From NCBI GenBank assembly GCA_022495005.1, contig JAGYXB010001324.1, positions 3,658,001 to 3,722,000 on the forward strand: a stretch of DNA of 64,000 bases. Direction: 5' to 3'. The stretch is from Rhyacophila brunnea (taxonomy: Eukaryota > Arthropoda > Insecta > Trichoptera > Rhyacophilidae). The notes under the pieces are model-generated. The model did not search any database. It was not told the origin of the DNA and saw only the letters and a list, made by a program, of their open reading frames with translations. Position 1 is the stretch's first letter; each line of letters starts with the position of its first letter. The position numbers and the translations under genes are program-made. Shown piece after piece: positions 50,157-62,273 of this stretch.

Positions 50157-50417
50157 CAGTAGGCGCTCGGTAATCCGGCACCCATATTTTTTCACCTTTG
50201 CCGGATTGTCGGAAATGCCGGATTATTGGATTTCTATAGCAAATAATAAATAATCTGTCAAGGTCGGGCACCAAACTGCCGAGTGAACAGCTCTCCGTTC
50301 TGTAATCCGGCAGTTTAATGTGAAACCTGCCGGATTATAGAGCAAGAGAGGTGAGTTGCAAAATGCCGGACTATTTGACATGAGATTGGTGAAGGCCAGA
50401 TTACCGAGCGCCTACTA
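50157..50417. mobile_element. pogo-like MITE
   Basis: Ends CAGTAGGCGCTCGGTAATCC and, inverted, GATTACCGAGCGCCTACT. Internal copies of GCCGGATTAT and AATCCGGCA occur several times. The CAGT-CTCGGTAATCCGG style is that of pogo/Tigger. A TA precedes the left end, but the right outer bases have changed and the duplication is not intact. Confidence 0.65.
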
Positions 50418-51099
50418 CAGTTGTTAGTACCTAGGTAGGTACTTTACTATACTTGTTTAGTCAAATGGATGTTCCTTGTACAAATTTAATATTATAATTG
50501 AATATAATATTTGTTAAAGTAACAGATTATTAGTAAAAATACATTATTGTCAGTTTTTTTTTATTTCGGCATGCATTTCATTGAAAACCGGTGATAATAT
50601 ATTAAGTGTAATATTGTATCAATAAAGAAAAAAAAATATCCTGTGTTTTCTTTCAGTTCAAAGTTCTTACAATTTTATATTATGATCCCTTACATACATA
50701 TTTAATAAATATTTTATTCTGATACTTATTAAATATGATCAATATAAATATTTAAATTGCGATGACGGTGCATGGTTATAAAAATAAGTGGGGCCACACC
50801 AAAGATATAGACACCTTTTTCTATCAGATGAAGCCATCTGTGGTTCCGGTTTGACATAAGTGTCATTTTTCTATGCAATCTCATTGAACTGCTCCCTTAT
50901 CTCTTCAAAGTTTGTATGAAAGTTAGTAGACTAGAGTTCTTTTTTTGCATCACTTACATAATATGTTTAGGCTCCATCTCTATAGAAGGTTTTCTTTAAC
51001 ATCAAAATACAAAACGCTGTCGACAATTTTTAAAATTAACAATATTACCAGATGAATTAGCTGGCTTCACTCGATGGCTTCGATGGAATTATATTTCCG

Positions 51100-52427
51100 T
51101 GTATGGCGTGAATATGTTGATAAGTCTAAATCAGTGATTCCTAACGTGGGGTGTACGCCCCACCGGGGGGCAATTTGAATGTTTTGGGGGGCAAAAAGGT
51201 TATCTTGAAAATCATTTGAAGACGAAGCATAGCACAAGGATCGCACTAATTTTCTTCCGAGTTGTACATATACAACGTAATATACATGTTTACTTAGGAA
51301 AGTTAAATTACAATTAGTATTGATTATGTGCATTTTTTATTTCAAGCAATTCATATTTTTTGCAGAATTAGTTAGGTAACTATAAAATTTTGAAGGGGGG
51401 GCATGGATATTTTTGAAGCGTTGAAGTGGGGCTTGGCAGAAGGAAACACTGGTCTAAATTCTAAAACATCAATTCTCAGGGCAGCTATTTATATATTTGG
51501 CTTTCTGTGGTAAATCAGATTAAGTATATGTTTTTAAGGGGGAACATGCTCAGCGTACGTCAAAATGGAGCTTGTATGCTATTTTCAAAGCATTATCCTG
51601 GACATTCCTTAAACATTGTAGATAATCTATTTACATAATTTTGGAGCCTTATTATCCATTATATTACTTTAATCATTTGACGACTGCATAAAGTATTTTT
51701 ATTACATAAAATAGTGTTCTTTTAAACCTCTCGCTCTAATGTTTTAGAATAATTATAGTCATATTTCAGTACGTCCGTGTGAAGTGGTGTTAAGATTTTT
51801 TATGTTTATGAATTTTTAAAAGCATTTATAAAACCATTAGTAAAATTTATGTCGACATTATTATAGTGAAATATTTACAATAAAAAATTATATTGATAAT
51901 CTCTGTGATCCCAAATTTGAAATTTTTGGTTAGGTACATGTTCAAACACGCGCGTTAACGATCTTACTCCCTACTTAATTTTTGTCAATTTATGGCTACG
52001 GCCGTATGTTGTAGCTTAGCCACTGGGAAATGCCAATAGAAATGGCGTATTTCAAAAAAATACTACCTTATTCTTAGGTCAATAATTATTAAGCAAACAT
52101 TATTCGTAGAATATTTATCATATTTGAATGGTCAAAGACATATTTTTTCTGATTTACTACAGAAAACCAACCTTACAAATAGCTGCCCTGGAAATCGATG
52201 TTTTTAGACCTATCAACATATACACGTATTTATTATCAGTAATCATGAGAACTTCATTAAATATTGCAGGTGACAATTTTTAATTTAAGTGTTAGTTCTG
52301 TAAGAATGTCCTCACTTATGAGTTCTTGATATTTGTTCCAAAGATGTTGTGAATTTTGAGTACCTACTTACTTACGTGGGGAGTAAGATCATGTTCGCGG
52401 ATGTTTGAACATGTACCTACCGAACCG
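51100..52427. repeat. Two interleaved inverted-repeat pairs
   Basis: Pair A: about 51462-51545 (with GGGCAGCTATTTATATATTT, TTCTGTGGTAAATCAG) against 52128-52212. Its left arm continues beyond the hAT MITE to about 51100 (TATGTTGATAAGTCTAAA). Pair B: about 51933-51985 (GTACATGTTCAAACA, GATCTTACTCCC) against 52372-52427. The order is A, B, A', B', which simple nesting does not explain. A related fragment is at 28715-28800. Confidence 0.6.
51132..51451. mobile_element. 320-bp hAT MITE, CAGTGATTCC family
   Basis: Ends CAGTGATTCCTAACG and GGAAACACTG, with the identical 8-bp duplication GTCTAAAT (51124-51131 and 51452-51459). G-rich runs (CCGGGGGGCAA, GGGGGGGCAT) lie inside both ends. It interrupts the left arm of another inverted-repeat element. 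Confidence 0.88.
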
Positions 52428-52553
52428 AAAAAACGATTTTTTTTACGGTTCGGTTCCACTTCGAATCCCTGGTTTTTTGTTCTCACAAAAAAATTTCGGA
52501 GAATTTATGAAATTCCGAGGCACTTTTTTATTTAGGTATTCATGCCTTCCGAC

Positions 52554-53212
52554 TAGGGAATCCAATCCCGAGCCAAAATTTTGATCACGGGATTTCGGGA
52601 TTACAATTTAACGATTTTGCGTTTTTTCGGTAGTTAATATATTTTTTTTATTTTTACAAATAGCATTAATAAAATCGGCCAAAAATGTCTAGTATAAGAT
52701 ACAATTACAGACATATACAATTTAAGATATTTAATGTTAATATTGTGTACGTTCAATCTTGGAAATACATGGGTTTAATGGAGTAAATAATATTGTAATA
52801 TACTTAGATTATAATGTGAAAGTAAAACTGTTTTTTGTATTTATTTAAGAAAAGATAACATTCATAAAGATACGGTGTAGAAACAAGTGCCTGCCTCCAC
52901 GTCCGTGGCACTAGCGGTTAGACGCCGTTCGCGTGCCAGAACGTCAGTGGCGTCTAGCTGGTTAAATGAACGAATTTATTATTGTACTGATGTACTTATG
53001 ACAACGAAAAATGGTTATTTATTATCCGTGAGCATCAGGCGATTCCCTCTGTGACATGTGCAAGTACATACACGTCACTAACATAATTTTGTACACATAC
53101 TAATAATTGATTGCGATTGATACAAAAATCAATCCCGAAGGTTTCGGGATTATGTTTAATAGTCCCGGGATTCATAGGTATCGAGAATTGTCGGTGATCC
53201 CGGGGTTGGATA
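52554..53212. mobile_element. Non-autonomous hAT-type element, TAGGGAATCC family, copy 2
   Basis: The left end TAGGGAATCCAATCCCGAGC is exact to copy 1 at 16167, and the body shares GGAATACATGGGTTTAATGG and CCCGGGATTCATAGGTATCG with it. The right terminus has decayed (CCCGGGGTTGGA) and no duplication remains. About 80 GC-rich bases near 52893-52965, absent from copy 1, look like a later insertion. Confidence 0.8.
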
Positions 53213-53821
53213 AAATCAAAGGCTTTTTTTACTTGTTTCGAGCAACTTTTCTTACAATTCGCCAAATTTTCTTCTATTACGAACTGTACCAATTTATAAT
53301 ACGGAAATATCGACATTTTAGTACACTCTGCTGCGTATATAAAATACGCCAAGAGTAAATGTCGGAATTAAATCTTTGATAAAAATATATTTTTCTCCGA
53401 TATACAAATTTTATTTATAGTATTTTGTGCGTAATATACCTTTTTAATATCGTACATATTCCCAGACTATTTTTTTATTTAGGTAACTCTTTCGACAAAA
53501 AAACATACAGGTGAATTCCATTTTAAACCAAAGTTTATAGCTTTTTTACCTTTTACGATTTTTTTGAATTCTTCTTATATTTCAAAATTATAGTAGGTAC
53601 CACCATTTGCACCAATTTATAGTATTTTGAGCATAGGTACTGTATCATTTTTATATCGTACATAGATAGTACGCGGACGAAAATTACAGTACGAACACTA
53701 TAGTTATAGTACGGTTGGTAACACTGAATGCGAGGGACAACTGTTCAGTGTAGGCAACAATCTAACAAGATCTTGTTGGATCTGCTGGTTTGCTGGTGTA
53801 ATAAGCCTTTAGGATCATTCC

Positions 53822-54051
53822 CAGGGCTCGAAATGGACCGGAGCGCCGTTCCTGTTCGTGAAATCGGTAAAGTTATCGCTCCGTCTCGTGGAAAAAATAA
53901 TTTGACTGTCTGAGCTAGATAGGCCATATAATAGAAAATCTAACACGCTTATTTTTATGAAATAGGTACACATAAAATTTGATAACTATGTAAATATCTT
54001 TAGAAAACTGTCGAGCGCTCCGGTTCGTAAACTTTTCCATTTCGAGCGCTG
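53822..54051. mobile_element. 230-bp hAT MITE, CAGGGCTCGAAATGG family, copy 2
   Basis: Ends CAGGGCTCGAAATGG and CCATTTCGAGCGCTG, and the body is closely similar to copy 1 at 36735-36974. The flanks (ATCATTCC left, AATTCATTCC right) resemble a duplication but are not identical. Confidence 0.82.
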
Positions 54052-54224
54052 AATTCATTCCCTTGTGATTAAAAAAAAAAGATAAAAATTACGACCAGAT
54101 CTTTTGTTTGTTATGCTCGGTTAAAGGGACATTAAACATATAACATTATTTATTAAGTATTTAAAGTAAATAATGCACAAAACAATGAACAGAGTTTATC
54201 AAAAAGATATTTTTGTCGTATTCA

Positions 54225-54745
54225 AATTTCTTTATTTTACATTGATGAACATAACAAATTATAAATTCAAAGCGTTCATGACATGACATAAAATAAGTGT
54301 TAACATTTTTTTAAATAAAAATACAGAGAAATGTGAGTTAATGATACAATAAGTAATAAAATAAGAAATAAATTATTAAGAAAAGAAATAAAATAACAAA
54401 AATAAAAGTAAAAGTAGATGGAAGCACACAGAGTGAACTATTGATAGACCCTATCTTAAAAACTCATAAAACAACGTCCACCTAAATTCACCTCACGTAA
54501 GTGTCATATATCAATATTCGAAGCGATTTCATTAAACATGGTTATTGCTCTCCCAATTGTGGAATCACTAATGGCAGGTTAGTTCTGCACCTTGGGAGAA
54601 CAAACAACGGATGCGCTGGCTCAAAACACGCTGAAAAAATGATTTTTGTCACACTTGTAGTTATCCCGAACTCGCATCCGTCGCTAGTCACTAGGGGTAG
54701 GTACTCTACCGTGGTTACCTGTGACATGTAAATTTATATTACCTT
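54225..54745 (-). pseudogene. 3' end of a jockey-like LINE
   Basis: The minus-strand frame ends with HPLFVLPRCRTNLPLVIP before a non-coding tail. The form LF-hydrophobic-PRCRTN is the usual ending of ORF2 in jockey/CR1-group LINEs. The body matches the fragment at 62305-62890 on the same strand. Only the last coding residues and the 3' untranslated part are present. Confidence 0.68.
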
Positions 54746-55439
54746 TTGGTTTGCTGCAAATAAAGTGGAGACAATTTTAACCTCTTCTAAGGATTCTTTA
54801 GAAGAATGAAATAGAAAGAAAGTAAGATGCGACATTATTCAAATGGGTTGCGCAAACAATAATTCGTGCTGAAGTTTGCTCAAGCCGAACTTGGTAAACT
54901 TCACACATTTAATTTAACTTTATTCAAAGTTGGGAGCGCTGATTGTTCTGAAAAATTGCATTAAGTCTACTTTTTCTGTACATCACCCGTGAAAAATAAA
55001 TTGTCTGCCTTTTGAGAAAGTTTTCCCATTTTATTTTCCACGCGCGCCACTGGGAATGTTGATTAATATTTTTCAGCCTAACGGTTATTCAAATTAATAC
55101 ACAGGTTATGAAAATCATGGTAATTGAATTGGTAAAGTTACATTTTTAGAAAATCGCCCGTTTTCATAAAAAAATCTTAAATTGCATTAAGTAGGTATGA
55201 ACAAACAAAATAGCACCAAGAGTATATACATCACTGATTCCACCATACTGTGAATGGAGGAGCCCCTAATACAAAATTGTAAAACATCAGGAATTCCTAT
55301 TATTTGACGGACACATCATATTAGAGTAAAGTTACGGTTACAGTTATGGATTAGAAACAATCATTACATAGGTATTTATTTTGTATTAATTTATTTAATG
55401 GCGTTAACTGTCAATTATTGGTGGAAATAAATTACGTTA
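54746..55439. other. No gene recognised
   Basis: AT-rich, without motif or element boundary. Confidence 0.4.
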
Positions 55440-57010
55440 ATGAATGAATCGGTGGATATTATGGTTAATGGCAAACATATTAACAATATACGATATGCCG
55501 ATGATACTGTGCTGATTGCTGATAGTTTAAAGAGTTTACATCAACTGGTAGAAAATGTTAATGAGGTCAGTAATTCTTATGGTTTAAAAATGAACCTCAA
55601 GAAAACAAAAAAATCAAAAACAGCGACACCAGACACCAACACAAATTTTGTCATTAACAGCGAACCAATCGAACGTGTGACCCATTATAAATATTTAGGT
55701 ACATGGGTCAATGAGAAATGGGACCAGTCTCAGGAAATAAAAACTAGAATTGAGATTGCAAGGAGCGCCTTTCTCAAAATGAGACGCCTCCTTAGCACGT
55801 TGATCGCCATGGGGGTCACCGGTGACCGGCAAAGAAGACCTGCCTTAGAGTTGTTCTACAGCGCCGGCGGGCACGCTCGCAGTGCATTTTTCGATACGCG
55901 GTGACCGGCATGGCCCTTCTGTATATTACTGCCACTTGGCCTGAAAATATGTCTTCCCAGTCACAAAATATAGGCTCACTAATGTAAAGAATGTACATAA
56001 TGAAAAAAAATGTTTTCCTTTTAAATTGTAAATGTGTTTTTATTGATATAAAAATAAAAATTAAATAGATTATAAAAATGTAAGTTTTAAAAATTATGTA
56101 AATAATAAAAAAATAGAATAACAAAAATGATTATAAGGTATGTATACGTATATTTCCAGTTTATGTGTATCCAGGTATTATACTACCCAATTTGAAAACT
56201 TTTATTCCGTATTTGTGCCTTTTCTGTTTATTATACTATCTAAATCTAAATATAATTCGACCGCGAAATGGCACCATGCTCTCGTCAACACATATGGACA
56301 GGTGACCGGCGAAATGGCCGGAACGGCGCAATAGAATAAATTAACTTGTTGGCGCCGCGACGGACACATGTGGCCGGCACATCATAAAAACCAATATTTA
56401 CGTAAAAAAATCATCAAAATAAAAAAAAACATTATATTCTTTCATAACCTATCAAATAATACCTTAAAAACAAATAATCATTTTTTAACTATTTTATGTA
56501 AAACTAGTTGGCGATCAATGTGTTAGCAATCGAGATCTTAACCTAGGTCTGAGACTGCGTATGGTACGATGTTATGTGCTCTCAATTCTTTTCTATGGTA
56601 TGGAAGTATGGACGCTAAACCAAGAGATGTCACGGAGACTTGAAGCTTTCGAGATGTGGCTGTATAGACGCATCCTCAAAATTCCTTGGACTGACCGGGT
56701 GACAAATGTTAAAGTTCTCAACCGAATGGGGAAGGACCGAGAAGTTCTACGTACTCGTAGTATCAAAACCAGGAAACTACAATACCTCGGCCACATTATG
56801 AGAGGACAAAAATACAGCATTCCCCAACTTGTCATTCAAGGAAAGATCAATGGGAAGCGTAGCAGAGGACGGCGCCGCATTTCGTGGCTTAAGAAACTCC
56901 GTGATTGGTACGAGTGCAGCTCCACCGAACTATTCCGGGTAGCAGACGACAGAGATAAGATCGCCTTGATGGTGGCCGACCTCCGCTAGGGGATGGCACA
57001 ATAAGAAGAA
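55440..57010 (+). pseudogene. 5'-truncated RTE-like LINE, interrupted by a DNA element
   Basis: The first part (55440-55795) reads through the catalytic IRYADDTVLIAD motif of a reverse transcriptase to KMRRLLS. The second part (56527-56989) reads on with NRDLNLGLRLRMVRCYV, then GMEVWTL, RRILKIPWTDRVTN and GRRRISWLKKLRDW to the stop, the usual C-terminal end of RTE-like ORF2. Between them lies a 727-bp element; with it and one TTAG removed the two parts are in frame. The endonuclease and the first RT part are missing, so the copy was 5'-truncated. Clade placement is from remembered motif style and is tentative. Confidence 0.85.
55796..56522. mobile_element. 727-bp DNA element with CAC ends and a TTAG duplication
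   Basis: Ends CACGTTGATCGCCA and, inverted, CACATTGATCGCCA. TTAG is on both sides (55792-55795 and 56523-56526). Inside are GTGACCGGC and GGTGACCGG words close to both ends. There is no transposase. CAC-type ends with a 4-bp duplication would fit the Chapaev branch of the CMC superfamily, but the similarity is short. Confidence 0.85.
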
Positions 57011-57072
57011 TATTTTCATTTCTTGTTTATGCATGTACTTTACAACAATAATAATATGTGTCATTGTTTTAT

Positions 57073-57140
57073 ATCAGCGGTCCCCAACCTTTTGGGCTTC
57101 GCGGACTAAACTCAAAATCTTGAATCCCGCGGACCACTGC
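57073..57140. mobile_element. Single hAT-like terminus
   Basis: CAGCGGTCCCCAACCTTTTGG, followed by GCGGACCACTG, has the form of a hAT end. No inverted partner was found downstream. Confidence 0.45.
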
Positions 57141-57930
57141 CACGTATTTTTTCCACACTTGTTAAAAATTCGATATGTCAATAGAATGATAGAAGAATTA
57201 TAATGAATAAACATTAACACAGATATTCATTACGAAAAATGCATCTCACCTCGGCGTGAAGAAGATGAGTACGCTGAAGGCCCATTTCTTCACAAAGTGT
57301 TTCAAAGATTCGAGAATTGAGCGCTTTGTGGCGAATTTAGATTATAGTGCAGTTCTGGAGATAATTTTTTCGCAGCAAGTTGCTCACGGTGTATAATGAA
57401 ATCAGTAAACAAGATTTATCCTGGTGTCCAACGTCCAACCTAAATATTAAATTCTATAGGTTATTTAAAAAACGTTTTGTCGATAGCTATTTCGGTTGTA
57501 ACACTATTATCAAGACTATTCAGATAGGCCGTTTGCCTTTGCTTCAATACTATACGTATAGATAGAGACACAATACATTTTCTTATTCGTTCCAAGAATA
57601 TTATGACTGTGTAACATAAATACTTTGAAAACCCTAAGTGGGGTTTTTAATGGATATCAAAATTTACAAAATTTATCGAAAGTGCAATGTTGGAGCGCTT
57701 TGGTTATTTCTTGACATTATTAATCAATTAAAATATTATTAGTATAATTGTGTTAATCATGTGCTTAAATTATATTCAATAGTGGCGACGAATGCATTAC
57801 CAAATTTTCATTAATTATGTGATAACTTTTGGATAATTCGCGATTTATGTTACTGTTCGAGTAAATTTAATTTTAGACCTTTGTTACATAATAATATGTA
57901 TATGCAAACATTCTGGCGTTATGTTATTAC

Positions 57931-58560
57931 TAGGGATTGCAATACCGAATGAAAATATCAATACCGGTATTTCATATTGAATACCGGTATTACCTAATAC
58001 CGGTATTCGTCAAAACAAATTATAGGAAAAAAGAAGTACCTATCAATAAATATAACGATAAAAATCTATTTAAAACACTATTTTATAGCAACCTAAAATA
58101 ACTAAGTACCTATATTTATTAGGTTGAGCTTTATAAATTTAATATGCATATATCATAATAATATTTTAGAACTGCTTATAAGATTTCTCTCAGATTCAAC
58201 GTTTGTTGGATGTACTTACTATCAACGTTGGATCAATAGTTACAGAATAATTGGAAATATTTGCCAAAAATGTTTTCTTTTTCGAAATATGTTAATTCAT
58301 CATGACAATTCTATAAGTATATTTGAGAGATTTTGTAACTTCTGTTGGTTTCAGTCAATATATTATTTTGGCAGCATAAAACGTATACACTAATTTTAAT
58401 ATGCAATATAGTAGTTAATGATGAAAAAATAACATTAAATTCATTTTCGAAAAACATAAACGCGTATGCTTTCTTAATACCGAAAATATCGGTATTTTGG
58501 ATTTTTGAAACCGGTATTTCGGTATCGATAAATAATTAAATACCGGTATTGCACTCCCTA
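57931..58560. mobile_element. Non-autonomous hAT-type element, TAGGGATTGC family
   Basis: Ends TAGGGATTGCAATACCG and GGTATTGCACTCCCTA, flanked by GTTATTAC on both sides (57923-57930 and 58561-58568). The palindromic word AATACCGGTATT is repeated near both ends. No transposase in 630 bp. The end resembles that of the TAGGGAATCC family. Confidence 0.88.
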
Positions 58561-58723
58561 GTTATTACTGATGCTAAACAAGCTAGATAAAGGATGATGA
58601 AAAATTGGGGCGCACTTTGTCTAGAGACGTCACTGCGTGTAATCGAATAATTGTATGCAATGATTTTCACTTATTCTATGATTACTATGATTCTTATTCT
58701 ATTCTTACCTTGTATGGAGTGGG

Positions 58724-59680
58724 CAGTGACGTCCCTTGGTAAAGTGCCGCCCTTAAGCCGGCGCTCCATTGGCACGGAAGTCAGACGATTTACAGTCTTC
58801 GGACTTTTTTTTCGCGTGGAGCACCCCATATCTGCGGACTTTTTAATCCGCAGACCAGGCTCGTTGGATTTCAAACATGTTTGATATATTACTCTCCGAG
58901 TTGCCAGAATTCGTCCGTCGATCGCTATGCAAATTCGATTAGACATTAATACGCAATCATTCGGACCGCAAAAATATATGTAATTGTTTTAAACATTTTC
59001 AGTGATTAATCTGTTAATTTAAACATTAGAAAATGAGAGATTTACCGATTATTTTTTAATTTGTATTTATGAAATTCATAAAAGAAAACGTAAAACTTGT
59101 GTTGTTTTCACTGATATATTATTTTATGCAAGTCTACATATAAATAACACAAACTTATAGGATTATCGGAAGACATTACGATAATCGCAACTTTTGACTT
59201 TTGACAGCTCGACTTTTTTATTCGTTCGTTGATCAGTAGCAGAGCATAGACAAATCGGACGATTTATCGGCTCGCCAATGGAGCGCTGGCACTTAGAATG
59301 CCACTCCTTTCATTATAATCTCAAATTGGAAGTAAGTCAGGCCCATACGTACTTATTTTATTATCTTGGAGTGACATTGCAATAAAATTCTTGAAAAAAA
59401 ATTATGTACATATCATCTACTGAGAATTAGAGTATTTCTACAAATCCTATTCTCAAATAGCGATGGTTTTAGGTAAGTGAAGCACTGATAAGTTTGGAGG
59501 CCCCCCTTGTAATTTCTTTAAACTAAGATGTCGGTACTTTCTAACGAAGCGTTCACATCGCCCGTTTCATGGAAAACCGCCACTGCTATCAAAAGTTGTA
59601 ATGATAGGTACTTAGTAAGTATTCATGAATTAATTTGTCGCCCCTAAGCAACACATGCCTACCCCCACGGGACGTCACTG
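58724..59680. mobile_element. hAT element, CAGTGACGTCCC family, copy 2, with a second element inside
   Basis: Ends CAGTGACGTCCC and GGGACGTCACTG. The flanks GGAGTGGG (58716-58723) and GGGGTGGG (59681-59688) differ at one base. Inside, GGCGCTCCATTGGCACGG near 58759 and its inverted partner GCCAATGGAGCGCTGGCAC near 59273 mark a nested element of about 530 bp. Same family as 39667-40063. Confidence 0.78.
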
Positions 59681-59688
59681 GGGGTGGG

Positions 59689-60975
59689 GAGCAAAAATAT
59701 TATGTTCCACCTGTAGCATATATAATAATAAAATTACAGATGTGCGAGAACTGTAGTCATAGAAGATTTGTAGTCCTTTTCAAAGGTGTGCGTATTACTT
59801 CAACATTTTATAAAATTATTTGTTAAAATCCGAGAAAAGCATTCCCGGAAAGAGAGCAGCCGATGGAACCGACGGAAAGATAAAGAACCGGAAGAGTAAA
59901 AATGTTAAAATAAAAAGAAAAAGTGCGAAAAATGTAAAAACATGAGTTTGCTTTGCACAGCCACTCGGTTTGTAGTCAGAAAACGAAGATGTTTATTAAA
60001 TTCAAAGCTTTTACCTGTCTACCAGTAAATATGTTAGGTGTCTTATATTATTATTTTTTATAGCTCGGGCTGGTAATTTAAATAATTTGAAAAAGCATTT
60101 TTTTTGTTTTTAAGTAATTCTTTTTAGTTTTATTGTACTATCAAGAAGATGTTTTAACTGATGTTAATAAATTAAACATTTTAATCAATGTGTTTTTACG
60201 AAAGTTTTTAGTCTTCTAATACATCGCTTCGATCCTGTGTGAAAGCAGTTAGTATACAGGTGAATTTACTTCAGTATTACCCAAGTGGGGCTTCATTTGG
60301 TGTAATTAAAGTTTATCATTCAAAGGGAATTTACGGGAGAAACAAAATTACACTATCATGAAAATTTGGATCTCAATTGGATCAAAATAATTTGTACGCT
60401 TTTATTGAAGAATCAGTAATTCGCGTCGACATTGCAGATTATCTCCATTAATGAGGATTCACATCCCTAAATGAAAAAAGTAATTACTGGGTTGAAAAAT
60501 TATTCGTACAAAATAAAATAATCTGTTAAGACGTGCTATGCCGAAGGTTCTGTTATGTTGCACAAAGTATAAAAGAGTTTCGCAACTAAATAATGTTAAT
60601 GGGAAACGTTGATCTACTTAATAAATTTAATCGGGGATGTTTCATAGTTGTTTTGCTGTTCACAAAGATATAAACGATAAAATAAAGGTACAATACTTTG
60701 AAGAATGTAAAGGTTGAAGTGTGGGTACTCAAACAATTGAACGCAAGGACAATTTAATGCACGCGCGGATATATTTACAAGTATATTAAAAAAAACCATT
60801 CCCGCCCACAGTGATATCGAAAATAATCATAATAATAAGATATTAAAACAAAACTATGTAATGAACACTTTGTTTCAACACAAATACTATTGAATAAAAC
60901 GGATTATAGAGTTCATTTAGGCTTTTAGTTTGGATGGATGTTTTTGATCCACTCTTAAATAAGGCAGGAATCATG
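59689..60975. other. No gene recognised
   Basis: AT-rich; a purine-rich stretch at 59830-59935 has no identifiable origin. Confidence 0.4.
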
Positions 60976-60983
60976 AAGTAAAC

Positions 60984-61560
60984 CAGTGGCGAAGGGTGGA
61001 GGTAGGCTGTTAAGATCCGACATAAATGGTGCACATTAAGCTTTGTTAGTCATACGTATTTGTTTTTATTGAACTAATACTACAATTTACAGACGGTGTT
61101 TTGTTATTTTTAAAAATCGATTTAACCCTGCCTAAGCCAAACCATAATAGTTTTGGTATATTTTGGACAATCCGACAAAATTGTGCACACTTTTTCATTC
61201 ATATTTATTTGTTTTTGTTGAATTAGAAATACATATTACAAGTCATGTTGTTGGTTATTTTTTTTAAATTTATTAAACTCTGCGTAAACCAAACTATAAT
61301 AGATAAAAAACATTATTCTATTTATAAAATATCCAAAATGATGTATTATTTAATGGTATAGTAATTTTATAGTTAGACGAGTATTTTTTGACAAATATTT
61401 ATTATGGTTTGGGTTCGTAGGGTTTAATTTGAAAAACTAACCACCAACTATAAATAATAGTAGTCTTTGTTCAATAAAATCAAATACGTATGACTGACAA
61501 AGTTTAGTGTGCACTATTTATGGCGGATCTTAACAGCCTACGTCCACCCTTCGCCATTGA
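60984..61560. mobile_element. Intact CAGTGGCGAAGG-family hAT MITE
   Basis: Ends CAGTGGCGAAGGGTGGAGG and CCACCCTTCGCCATTG, with AAGTAAAC on both sides (60976-60983 and 61561-61568). The inverted repeats run for more than 100 bp, through GTGCACATTAAGCTTTGT and its partner. It is the reference for the interrupted copies at 43516 and 62212 and the fragment at 17741. Confidence 0.9.
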
Positions 61561-61568
61561 AGTAAACA

Positions 61569-62203
61569 GATTAATGGAAAACATGGAATTAAAACGACTT
61601 GGTTTTTCGTTCCGTGATGGTCAATTTTCCGCGAAACAATTTAAATGTGTCGAAACCCGGGTCACATAAAAGAATAAACGAAAAAGTTCATAAATTTATG
61701 ATATTTAACCTTTTTTTTTCATCGAGTACCTTTAGTCGATAGTGTGAATATGGATAGGTGTTAAATAAAATATACTTTTTAGCAGAATTTAAAGAAGGCG
61801 TTGAAAGGAGAATGTGGGGCAAGGAGACGCGAAGAGTGCTCGGTCATCATCAGTCACTCCGTCTCCCGTCTTGAGGACAATGCTAGGAAATCCTTTTGTT
61901 CGAGGGGTCCCACTGCGAGATGTGACCCGTGAAATACAGACGTTATTGTACCCGAGGTAGAATGATGCTGAGGAGACTTGCGCCGTTATAAATTACCGAA
62001 AATCGAGAGACGGAAATACCACTTGTAAAGAGGCCACAGGATAGCCTGAAGATTAATTAATTTTTCGTCGAATCGAAATAAACGCTCGCCCTTTTTTCGT
62101 CTTCGTAAGTATATACATATATTAAAGATCATGCTTTTTTCTTCGAATTTCTTCGAACAGGACCGGGCTCTGACTTGACGGGTTGACGGGTTCACACGGG
62201 GTA
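61569..62203. other. No gene recognised
   Basis: A GC-richer stretch at about 61790-61990 has no frame or motif that I recognise. Confidence 0.4.
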
Positions 62204-62273
62204 CTGTATATCAGTGGCAAAGGGTGGAGATAGGCTGTGAAAATCCGACATAAAAAGTTCACACTAAACTTTG

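Noticed and set aside
52893..52965. tRNA gene or SINE head inside the second TAGGGAATCC element
   Set aside because: GTGGCACTAGCGGTTAGACG resembles a D arm, but no T arm or B box follows.
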